Source: Dioctria linearis | Taxonomy: Eukaryota > Arthropoda > Insecta > Diptera > Asilidae | Length of the DNA: 64,000 bases | Direction of reading: 5' to 3' | Assembly (NCBI GenBank): GCA_963930735.1 | Contig: CAWVNZ010001288.1 | Coordinates: 1-64,000 of the forward strand | In this document: positions 50,650-61,850 of the stretch, in pieces | Position numbering within the stretch: position 1 is the first letter of the stretch | Layout of the letters: each line of letters opens with the position of its first letter | Notes under the pieces: model-generated | Databases searched by the model: none | Seen by the model: the letters and a program-made list of their open reading frames with translations, nothing else | What the model was told of the DNA's origin: nothing | Made by a program: the position numbers and the translations under genes

Positions 50650-53010
50650 CAATCCCTGGCGTAATTAAAATTTGCGACAGTATAAAATTATTTTTTGAAT
50701 TATTTACTATAGAAAAGGCAATCCCTGGCGTAATTAAAATTTGCGACACTAAACAATTATTTTTTGCAAAATTTACTATAGAAAAGGCAATCCCTGGCGT
50801 AATTAAAATTTGCGGAAGCGAGTATAAAATTATTTTTTGCAAAATTTACTATAGAAAGTCAATCCCTGGCGTAATTAAAATTTGCGACACTAAACAATTA
50901 TTTTTTGCAAAATTTACTATAGAAAAGGCAATCCCTGGCGTAATTAAAATTTGCAACAGTAAAAAATTATTTTTTGAATAATTTACTATAGAAAAGGCAA
51001 TCCCTGGCGTAATTAAAATTTGCGACAGTATAAAATTATTTTTTGCAAAATTTACTATAGAAAAGGCAATCCCTGGCGTAATTAAAATTTGCAACAGTAA
51101 AAAATTATTTTTTGAATAATTTACTATAGAAAAGGCAATCCCTGGCGTAATTAAAATTTGCGACAGTATAAAATTATTTTTTGAATAATTTACTATAGAA
51201 AAGGCAATCCCTGGCGTAATTAAAATTTGCGACACTAAACAAATATTTTTTGCAAAATTTACTATAGAAAAGGAAATCCCTGGCGTAATTAAAATTTGCG
51301 ACAGTATAAAATTATTTTTTGAATAATTTACTATAGAAAAGGCAATCCCTGGCGTAATTAAAATTTGCGACACTAAACAGTTATTTTTTGCAAAATTTAC
51401 TATAGAAAAGGCAATCCTTGGCGTAATTAAAATTTGCGACAGTATAAAATTATTTTTTGCAAAATTTACTATAGAAAAGGCAATCCCTGGCGTAATTAAA
51501 ATTTGCGACACTAAACAATTATTTTTTGCAAAATTTACTATAGAAAAGGCAATCCCTGGCGTAATTAAAATTTGCGACAGTATAAAATTATTTTTTGCAA
51601 AATTTACTATAGAAAAGGCAATCCCTGGCGTAATTAAAATTTGCGACACTAAACAATTATGTTTTGAATAATTTACTATAGAAAAGGCAATCCCTGGCGT
51701 AATTAAAATTTGCGACACTAAACAATTATTTTTTGCAAAATTTACTATAGAAAAGGCAATCCCTGGCGTAGTTAAAATTTGCGACAGTATAAAATTATTT
51801 TTTGCAAAATTTACTATAGAAAAGGCAATCCCTGGCGTAATTAAAATTTGCGACACTAAACAATTAGTTTTTGAATAATTTACTATAGAAAAGGCAATCC
51901 CTGGCGTAATTAAAATTTGCAACAGTAAAAAATTATTTTTTGAATAATTTACTATAGAAAAGGCAATCCCTGGCGTAATTAAAATTTGCGACAGTATAAA
52001 ATTATTTTTTGAATTATTTACTATAGAAAAGGCAATCCCTGGCGTAATTAAAATTTGCGACACTAAACAATTATTTTTTTGCAAAATTTACTATAGAAAA
52101 GGCAATCCCTGGCGTAATTAAAATTTGCGACAGTATAAAATTATTTTTTGCAAAATTTACTATAGAAAGTCAATCCCTGGTGTAATTAAAATTTGCGACA
52201 CTAAACAATTATTTTTTGCAAAATTTACTATAGAAAAGGCAATCCCTGGCGTAATTAAAATTTGCAACAGTAAAAAATTATTTTTTGAATAATTTACTAT
52301 AGAAAAGGCAATCCCCGGCGTAATTAAAATTTGCGACAGTATAAAATTATTTTTTGCAAAATTTACTATAGAAAAGGCAATCCCTGGCGTAATTAAAATT
52401 TGCAACAGTAAAAAATTATTTTTTGAATAATTTACTATAGAAAAGGCAATCCCTGGCGTAATTAAAATTTGCGAAAGTATAAAATTATTTTTTGAATAAT
52501 TTACTATAGAAAAGGCAATCCCTGGCGTAATTAAAATTTGCGACACTAAACAATTATTTTTTGCAAAATTTACTATATAAAAGGCAATCCCTGGCGTAAT
52601 TAAAATTTGCGATATTATAAAATTATTTTTTGAATAATTTACTATAGAAAAGGCAATCCCTGGCGTAATTAAAATTTGCGACACTAAACAATTATTTTTT
52701 GAATAATTTACTATAGAAAAGGCAATCCCTGGCGTAATTAAAATTTGCGACAGTAAACAATTATTTTTTGAATAATTTACTATAGAAAAGGCAATCCCTG
52801 GTGTAATTAAAATTTGCGACACTAAACAATTATTTTTTGAATAATTTACTATAGAAAAGGCAATCCCTGGCGTAATTAAAATTTGCGACACTAAACAATT
52901 ATTTTTTGCAAAATTTACTATAGACAAGGCAATCCCTGGCGTAATTAAAATTTGCGACAGTATAAAATTATTTTTTGCAAAATTTACTATAGAAAAGGCA
53001 ATCCCTGGCG
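50650..53010. repeat. 53-unit (3,654 bp) duplication, copy 1
   Basis: Marks pair at 3,654-3,655 bp: GAAAGTC at 50,854 and 54,509, GAAAGTCAATCCCTGGTG at 52,165 and 55,819, TATATAAAAGG at 52,574 and 56,228, and GACAAGGC at 52,923 and 56,577. Upstream of the +4 bp unit the offset is 3,659 (GAATTATT at 50,697 and 54,356), as expected if that insertion is private to this copy. Confidence 0.92.
50807..50824. repeat. Unit with an odd GAAGCG insertion
   Basis: The unit reads TGCGGAAGCGAGTATAAAAT where TGCGACAGTATAAAAT is expected, a net +4 bp. The GGAAGCG string does not occur elsewhere in the array and is unusually G-rich for the linker. Confidence 0.85.
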
Positions 53011-53400
53011 TAATTAAAATTTGCGACAGTAAACAATTATTTTTTGCAAAATTTACTATAGAAAAGGCAATCCCTGGCGTAATTAAAATTTGCAACAGTA
53101 AAAAATTATTTTTTGAATAATTTACTATAGAAAAGGCAATCCCTGGCGTAATTAAAATTTTCGACAGTATAAAATTATTTTTTGCAAAATTTACTATATA
53201 AAAGGCAATCCCTGGCGTAATTAAAATTTGCGATATTATAAAATTATTTTTTGAATAATTTACTATAGAAAAGGCAATCCCTGGCGTAATTAAAATTTGC
53301 GACACTAAACAATTATTTTTTGCAAAATTTACTATATAAAAGGCAATCCCTGGCGTAATTAAAATTTGCGATATTATAAAATTATTTTTTGAATAATTTA
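52560..53400. repeat. Cluster of TATATAAAAGG / GATATTATAAAA units
   Basis: Paired variants TATATAAAAGG and, in the linker just after, GCGATATTATAAAATTA occur with TATATAAAAGG at 52,574, 53,195 and 53,333. These are 9 and 2 units apart, and one further pair lies at 56,228 in the 53-unit copy. Multiplication of one variant unit over short distances is the simplest reading. Confidence 0.85.
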
Positions 53401-53785
53401 CTATAGAAAAGGCAATCCCTGGCGTAATTAAAATTTGCGACACTAAACAATTATTTTTTGAATAATTTACTATAGAAAAGGCAATCCCTGGCGTAATTAA
53501 AATTTGCGACAGTAAACAATTATTTTTTGAATAATTTACTATAGAAAAGGCAATCCCTGGCGTAATTAAAATTTGCGACACTAAACAATTATTTTTTGCA
53601 AAATTTACTATAGACAAGGCAATCCCTGGCGTAATTAAAATTTGCGACAGTATAAAATTATTTTTTGCAAAATTTACTATAGAAAAGGCAATCCCTGGCG
53701 TAATTAAAATTTGCGACAGTATAAAATTATTTTTTGCAAAATTTACTATAGAAAAGGCAATCCCTGGCGTAATTAAAATTTGCGA

Positions 53786-54410
53786 CAGTATAAAATTATT
53801 TTTTGAATAATTTACTATAGAAAAGGCAACCTGGCGTAATTAAAATTTGCGACACTAAACAATTATTTTTTGCAAAATTTACTATAGAAAAGGCAATCCC
53901 TGGCGTAATTAAAATTTGCGACACTAAACAATTATTTTTTGCAAAATTTACTATAGAAAAGGCAATCCCTGGCGTAATTAAAATTTGCGACACTAAGCAA
54001 TTATTCTTTGCAAAATTTACCATAGAAAAGGCAATCCCTGGCGTAATTAAAATTTGCGACACTAAACAATTATTTTTTGCAAAATTTACTATAGAATAGG
54101 CAATCCCTGGCGTAATTAAAATTTGCGACAGTATAAAATTATTTTTTTGCAAAATTTACTATAGAAAAGGCAATCCCTGGCGTAATTAAAATTTGCAACA
54201 GTAAAAAATTATTTTTTGAATAATTTACTATAGAAAAGGCAATCCCTGGCGTAATTAAAATTTTCGACAGTATAAAATTATTTTTTGCAAAATTTACTAT
54301 AGAAAAGGCAATCCCTGGCGTAATTAAAATTTGCGACAGTATAAAATTATTTTTTGAATTATTTACTATAGAAAAGGCAATCCCTGGCGTAATTAAAATT
54401 TGCGACACTA
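53786..54410. repeat. AACCTGG cassette, copy 2 of 3
   Basis: GGCAACCTGG is at 53,825 and TTATTCTTTG at 54,001, followed by ACCATAG and the 7-T B unit near 54,145. It pairs with copy 3 at an offset of exactly 3,174 bp (46 units). Confidence 0.9.
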
Positions 54411-56665
54411 AACAATTATTTTTTGCAAAATTTACTATAGAAAAGGCAATCCCTGGCGTAATTAAAATTTGCGACAGTATAAAATTATTTTTTGCAAAAT
54501 TTACTATAGAAAGTCAATCCCTGGCGTAATTAAAATTTGCGACACTAAACAATTATTTTTTGCAAAATTTACTATAGAAAAGGCAATCCCTGGCGTAATT
54601 AAAATTTGCAACAGTAAAAAATTATTTTTTGAATAATTTACTATAGAAAAGGCAATCCCTGGCGTAATTAAAATTTGCGACAGTATAAAATTATTTTTTG
54701 CAAAATTTACTATAGAAAAGGCAATCCCTGGCGTAATTAAAATTTGCAACAGTAAAAAATTATTTTTTGAATAATTTACTATAGAAAAGGCAATCCCTGG
54801 CGTAATTAAAATTTGCGACAGTATAAAATTATTTTTTGAATAATTTACTATAGAAAAGGCAATCCCTGGCGTAATTAAAATTTGCGACACTAAACAAATA
54901 TTTTTTGCAAAATTTACTATAGAAAAGGAAATCCCTGGCGTAATTAAAATTTGCGACAGTATAAAATTATTTTTTGAATAATTTACTATAGAAAAGGCAA
55001 TCCCTGGCGTAATTAAAATTTGCGACACTAAACAGTTATTTTTTGCAAAATTTACTATAGAAAAGGCAATCCTTGGCGTAATTAAAATTTGCGACAGTAT
55101 AAAATTATTTTTTGCAAAATTTACTATAGAAAAGGCAATCCCTGGCGTAATTAAAATTTGCGACACTAAACAATTATTTTTTGCAAAATTTACTATAGAA
55201 AAGGCAATCCCTGGCGTAATTAAAATTTGCGACAGTATAAAATTATTTTTTGCAAAATTTACTATAGAAAAGGCAATCCCTGGCGTAATTAAAATTTGCG
55301 ACACTAAACAATTATTTTTTGAATAATTTACTATAGAAAAGGCAATCCCTGGCGTAATTAAAATTTGCGACACTAAACAATTATTTTTTGCAAAATTTAC
55401 TATAGAAAAGGCAATCCCTGGCGTAGTTAAAATTTGCGACAGTATAAAATTATTTTTTGCAAAATTTACTATAGAAAAGGCAATCCCTGGCGTAATTAAA
55501 ATTTGCGACACTAAACAATTAGTTTTTGAATAATTTACTATAGAAAAGGCAATCCCTGGCGTAATTAAAATTTGCAACAGTAAAAAATTATTTTTTGAAT
55601 AATTTACTATAGAAAAGGCAATCCCTGGCGTAATTAAAATTTGCGACAGTATAAAATTATTTTTTGAATTATTTACTATAGAAAAGGCAATCCCTGGCGT
55701 AATTAAAATTTGCGACACTAAACAATTATTTTTTGCAAAATTTACTATAGAAAAGGCAATCCCTGGCGTAATTAAAATTTGCGACAGTATAAAATTATTT
55801 TTTGCAAAATTTACTATAGAAAGTCAATCCCTGGTGTAATTAAAATTTGCGACACTAAACAATTATTTTTTGCAAAATTTACTATAGAAAAGGCAATCCC
55901 TGGCGTAATTAAAATTTGCAACAGTAAAAAATTATTTTTTGAATAATTTACTATAGAAAAGGCAATCCCCGGCGTAATTAAAATTTGCGACAGTATAAAA
56001 TTATTTTTTGCAAAATTTACTATAGAAAAGGCAATCCCTGGCGTAATTAAAATTTGCAACAGTAAAAAATTATTTTTTGAATAATTTACTATAGAAAAGG
56101 CAATCCCTGGCGTAATTAAAATTTGCGAAAGTATAAAATTATTTTTTGAATAATTTACTATAGAAAAGGCAATCCCTGGCGTAATTAAAATTTGCGACAC
56201 TAAACAATTATTTTTTGCAAAATTTACTATATAAAAGGCAATCCCTGGCGTAATTAAAATTTGCGATATTATAAAATTATTTTTTGAATAATTTACTATA
56301 GAAAAGGCAATCCCTGGCGTAATTAAAATTTGCGACACTAAACAATTATTTTTTGAATAATTTACTATAGAAAAGGCAATCCCTGGCGTAATTAAAATTT
56401 GCGACAGTAAACAATTATTTTTTGAATAATTTACTATAGAAAAGGCAATCCCTGGTGTAATTAAAATTTGCGACACTAAACAATTATTTTTTGAATAATT
56501 TACTATAGAAAAGGCAATCCCTGGCGTAATTAAAATTTGCGACACTAAACAATTATTTTTTGCAAAATTTACTATAGACAAGGCAATTCCCTGGCGTAAT
56601 TAAAATTTGCGACAGTATAAAATTATTTTTTGCAAAATTTACTATAGAAAAGGCAATCCCCTGGC
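54310..56665. repeat. 53-unit (3,654 bp) duplication, copy 2
   Basis: This is the partner of 50,650-53,010, with very few substitutions by eye. It lacks the GAAGCG insertion and gains one T near 56,587 (GGCAATTCCC). It sits between the second and third AACCTGG cassettes. Confidence 0.92.
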
Positions 56666-56959
56666 GTAATTAAAATTTGCGACAGTATAAAATTATTTTT
56701 TGCAAAATTTACTATAGAAAAGGCAATCCCTGGCGTAATTAAAATTTGCAACAGTAAAAAATTATTTTTTGAATAATTTACTATAGAAAAGGCAATCCCT
56801 GGCGTAATTAAAATTTGCGACAGTATAAAATTATTTTTTGAATAATTTACTATAGAAAAGGCAATCCCTGGCGTAATTAAAATTTGCGACACTAAACAAT
56901 TATTTTTTGCAAAATTTACTATAGAAAAGGCAATCCCTGGCGTAATTAAAATTTGCGAC

Positions 56960-57655
56960 AGTATAAAATTATTTTTTGAATAATTTACTATAGAAAAGGC
57001 AACCTGGCGTAATTAAAATTTGCGACACTAAACAATTATTTTTTGCAAAATTTACTATAGAAAAGGCAATCCCTGGCGTAATTAAAATTTGCGACACTAA
57101 ACAATTATTTTTTGCAAAATTTACTATAGAAAAGGCAATCCCTGGCGTAATTAAAATTTGCGACACTAAGCAATTATTCGTTGCAAAATTTACCATAGAA
57201 AAGGCAATCCCTGGCGTAATTAAAATTTGCGACACTAAACAATTATTTTTTGCAAAATTTACTATAGAAAAGGCAATCCCTGGCGTAATTAAAATTTGCG
57301 ACAGTATAAAATTATTTTTTTGCAAAATTTACTATAGAAAAGGCAATCCCTGGCGTAATTAAAATTTGCGACACTAAACAATTATTTTTTGCAAAATTTA
57401 CTATAGAAAAGGCAATCCCTGGCGTAATTAAAATTTGCGACAGTAAACAATTATTTTTTGCAAAATTTACTATAGAAAAGGCAATCCCTGGCGTAATTAA
57501 AATTTGCAACAGTAAAAAATTATTTTTTGAATAATTTACTATAGAAAAGGCAATCCCTGGCGTAATTAAAATTTTCGACAGTATAAAATTATTTTTTGCA
57601 AAATTTACTATAGAAAAGGGCAATCCCTCGCGTAATTAAAATTTGCGACACTAAA
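56960..57655. repeat. AACCTGG cassette, copy 3 of 3
   Basis: GGCAACCTGG is at 56,999, TTATTCGTTG at 57,175 (TTATTCTTTG in the others) and the 7-T B unit near 57,320. After it, the units follow copy 1 more closely than copy 2, including CCTCGCG near 57,627 and 47,146. Confidence 0.9.
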
Positions 57656-57779
57656 CAATTATTTTTTGAATAATTTACTATAGAAAAGGCAATCCCTGGC
57701 GTAATTAAAATTTGCGACACTAAACAATAATTTTTGCAAAATTTACTATAGAAAAGGCAATCCCTGGCGTAATTAAAAT

Positions 57780-59030
57780 TTGCGAGAGTATAAAATTATT
57801 TTTTGCAAAATTTACTATAGAAAGTCAATCCCTGGCGTAATTACAATTTGCGACACTAAACAATTATTTGTTGCCAAATTTACTATAGAAAAGGCAATCC
57901 CTGGCGTAATTAAAATTTGCGACACTAAACAATTATTTTTTGCAAAATTTACTATAGAAAAGGCAATCCCTGGCGTAATTAAAATTTGCGACAGTATAAA
58001 ATTATTTTTTGAATAATTTACTATAAAAAAGGCAATCCCTGGCGTAATTAAAATTTGCGACAGTAAACAATTATTTTTTGCAAAATTTACTATAGAAAAG
58101 GCAATCCCTGGCGTAATTAAAATTTGCGACACTAAACAATTATTTTTTGCAAAATTTACTATAGAAAAGGCAATCCCTGGCGTAATTAAAATTTGCGACA
58201 CTAAACAATTATTTTTTGCAAAATTTACTACAGAAAAGGCAATCCCCTGGCGTAATTAAAATTTGCGACAGTATAAAATGAATTTTTGAATAATTTACTA
58301 TAGAAAAGGCAATCCCTGGCGTAATTAAAATTTGCGACAGTATAAAATTATTTTTTGAATAATTTACTATAGAAAAGGCAATCCCTGGCGTAATTAAAAT
58401 TTGCGACAGTATAAAATTATTTTTTGAATAATTTACTATAGAAAAGGCAATCCCTGGCGTAATTAAAATTTGAGACAGTAAAAAATGAATTTTTGAATAA
58501 TTTACTATAGAAAAGGCAATCCCTGGCGTAATTAAAATTTGCGACAGAAAAAAATTATTTTTTGAATAATTTACTATAGAAAAGGCAATCCCTGGCGTAA
58601 TTAAAATTTGAGACTGTAAAAAATGAATTTTTGAATAATTTACTATAGAAAAGGCAATCCCTGGCGTAATTAAAATTTGAGACAGTAAAAAATTATTTTT
58701 TGAATAATTTACTATAGAAAAGGCAATCCCTGGCATAATTAAAATTTGCGACAGTATAAAATTATTTTTTGAATAATTTACTATAGAAAAGGCAATCCCT
58801 GGCGTATTTAAAATTTGCGACACTAAACAATTATTTTTTGCAAAATTTACTATAGAAAAGGCAATCCCTGGCGTAATTAAAATTTGCGACAGTAAAAAAT
58901 TATTTTTTGAATAATTTACTATAGAAAAGGCAATCCCTGGCGTAATTAAAATTTGAGACAGTAAAAAATGAATTTTTGAATAATTTACTATAGAAAAGGC
59001 AATCCCTGGCGTAATTAAAATTTGCGACAC
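57780..59030. repeat. Third copy of the 24-unit block, shortened
   Basis: The opening is the same as at 47,300: GAAAGTCAATCC at 57,820, TTACAATTTGCG, TTATTTGTTGCC and CTATAAAAAAGGC at 58,021. One GAGACTGTAAAAAAT unit (58,611) remains of the two found in copies 1 and 2, so at least one unit is missing. Confidence 0.87.
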
Positions 59031-59900
59031 TAAACAATTATTTTATGCAAAATTTTCTATAGAAAAGGCAATCCCTGGCGTAATTAAAATTTGCGACACT
59101 AAACAATTATTGTTTGCAAAATTTACTATAGAAAAGGCAATCCCTGGCGTAATTAACATTTGCGACAGTAAACAATTATTTTTTTGCAAAATTTACTATA
59201 GAAAAGGCAATCCCTGGCGTAATTAAAATTTGCAACAGTAAAAAATTATTTTTTGAATAATTTACTCTAGAAAAGGCAATCCCTGGCGTAATTAAAATTT
59301 GCGACAGTATAAAATTATTTTTTGCAAAATTTACTATAGAAAAGGCAATCCCTGGAGTAATTAAAATTTGCGACACTAAACAATTATTTTTTGAATAATT
59401 TACTATAGAACAGGCAATCCCTGGCGTAATTAAAATTTGCGACAGTATAAAATTATTTTTTGAATAATTTACTATAGAAAAGGCAATCCCTGGCGTAGTT
59501 ATAATTTGCGACAGTATAAAATTATTTTTTGAATAATTTACTATAGAATAGGCAATCCCTGGCGTAGTTAAAATTTGCAACAGTAAAAAATTATTTTTTG
59601 AATAATTTACTATAGAAAAGGCAAACCCTGGCGTAATTAAAATTTGCAACAGTAAAAAATTTATTTTTTGAATAATTTACTATAGAAAAGGCAATCCCTG
59701 GCGTAATTAAAATTTTCGACAGTTATAAAATTATTTTTTGCAAAATTTACTATAGAAAAGGCAATCCCTGGCGTAATTAAAAATTGCGACACTAAACAAT
59801 TATTTTTTGAATAATTTACTATAGAAAAGGCAATCCCTGGCGTAATTAAAATTTGCGACACTAAACAATTATTTTTTGCAAAATTTACTATAGAAAAGGC
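59030..59900. repeat. Mixed satellite stretch between copies of the 24-unit block
   Basis: B, C and A units with single changes such as TTTTATGCAAAATTTTCTAT near 59,042, TTTACTCTAG near 59,263, CTGGAGTAATT near 59,353 and GTAGTTATAATTTGC near 59,495. I see no longer period and no gene. Confidence 0.8.
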
Positions 59901-61515
59901 AATCCCTGGCGTAATTAAAATTTGCGACAGTATAAAATTATTTTTTGCAAAATTTACTATAGAAAGTCAATCCCTGGCGTAATTAAAATTTGCGACACTA
60001 AACAATTATTTGTTGCCAAATTTACTATAGAATAGGCAATCCCTGGCGTAATTAAAATTTGCGACACTAAACAATTATTTTTTGCAAAATTTACTATAGA
60101 AAAGGCAATCCCTGGCGTAATTAAAATTTGCGACAGTATAAAATTATTTTTTGAATAATTTACTATAAAAAAGGCAATCCCTGGCGTAATTAAAATTTGC
60201 GACAGTAAACAATTATTTTTTGCAAAATTTACTATAGAAAAGGCAATCCCTGGCGTAATTAAAATTTGCGACACTAAACAATTATTTTTTGCAAAATTTA
60301 CTATAGAAAAGGCAATCCCTGGCGTAATTAAAATTTGCGACACTAAACAATTATTTTTTGCAAAATTTACTATAGAAAAGGCAATCCCTGGCGTAATTAA
60401 AATTTGCGACAGTATAAAATGAATTTTTGAATAATTTACTATAGAAAAGGCAATCCCTGGCGTAATTAAAATTTGCGACAGTATAAAATTATTTTTTGAA
60501 TAATTTACTATAGAAAAGGCAATCCCTGGCGTAATTAAAATTTGCGACAGTATAAAATTATTTTTTGAATAATTTACTATAGAAAAGGCAATCCCTGGCG
60601 TAATTAAAATTTGAGACAGTAAAAAATGAATTTTTGAATAATTTACTATAGAAAAGGCAATCCCTGGCGTAATTAAAATTTGCGACAGTAAAAAATTATT
60701 TTTTGAATAATTTACTATAGAAAAGGCAATCCCTGGCGTAATTAAAATTTGAGACAGTAAAAAATGAGATTTTGAATAATTTACTATAGAAAAGGCAATC
60801 CCTGGCCTAATTAAAATTTGAGACAGTAAAAAATTATTTTTTGAATAATTTACTATAGAAAAGGCAATCCCTGGCGTAATTAAAATTTGAGACAGTAAAA
60901 AATTATTTTTTGAATAATTTACTATAGAAAAGGCAATCCCTGGCGTAATTAAAATTTGAGACAATAAAAAATTATTTTTTGAATAATTTACTATAGAAAA
61001 GGCAATCCCTGGCGTATTTAAAATTTGCGACACTAAACAATTATTTTTTGCAAAATTTACTATAGAAAAGGCAATCCCTGGCGTAATTAAAATTTGCGAC
61101 ACTAAACAATTATTTTTTGCAAAATTTACTATAGAAAAGGCAATCCCTGGCGTAATTAAAATTTGCGACAGTAAAAAATTATTTTTTGAATAATTTACTA
61201 TAGAAAAGGCAATCCCTGGCGTAATTAAAATTTGAGACAGTAAAAAATGAATTTTTGAATAATTTACTATAGAAAAGGCAATCCCTGGCGTAATTAAAAT
61301 TTGCGAAACTAAACAATTATTTTTTGCAAAATTTGCTATAGAAAAGGCAATCCCTGGCGTAATTAAAATTTGCGACACTAAACAATTATTGTTTGCAAAA
61401 TTTACTATAGAAAAGGCAATCCCTGGCGTAATTAAAATTTGCGACAGTAAGCAATTATTTTTTGCAAAATTTACTATAGAAAAGGCAATCCCTGGCGTAA
61501 TTAAAATTTGCAACA
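59900..61515. repeat. Fourth copy of the 24-unit block, diverged
   Basis: GAAAGTCAATCC is at 59,962, TTATTTGTTGCC follows and CTATAAAAAAGGC is at 60,163, 2,142 bp after the third copy. It lacks the TTACAATTTGCG change and the GAGACTG units, and has its own marks (GAATAGGC near 60,029, GGCCTAATT near 60,804). Confidence 0.83.
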
Positions 61516-61850
61516 GTAAAAAATTATTTTTTGAATAATTTACTATAGAAAAGGCAATCCCCGGCGTAATTCAAATTTGCGACACTAAACAATTATTTTT
61601 TGAATAATTTACTATAGAAAAGGCAATCCCTGGCGTAATTAAAATTTGCGACAGTATAAAATTATTTTTTGAATAATTTACTATAGAAAAGGCAATCCCT
61701 GGCGTAGTTAAAATTTGCGACAGTATAAAATTATTTTTGAATAATTTACTATAGAAAAGGCAATCCCTGGCGTAATTAAAATTTGCAACAGTAAAAAATT
61801 ATTTTTTGAATAATTTACTATAGAAAAGGCAATCCCTGGCGTAATTAAAA

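Noticed and set aside
50807..50824. Insertion site of a mobile element
   Set aside because: Only four extra bases, with no target-site duplication or element ends.
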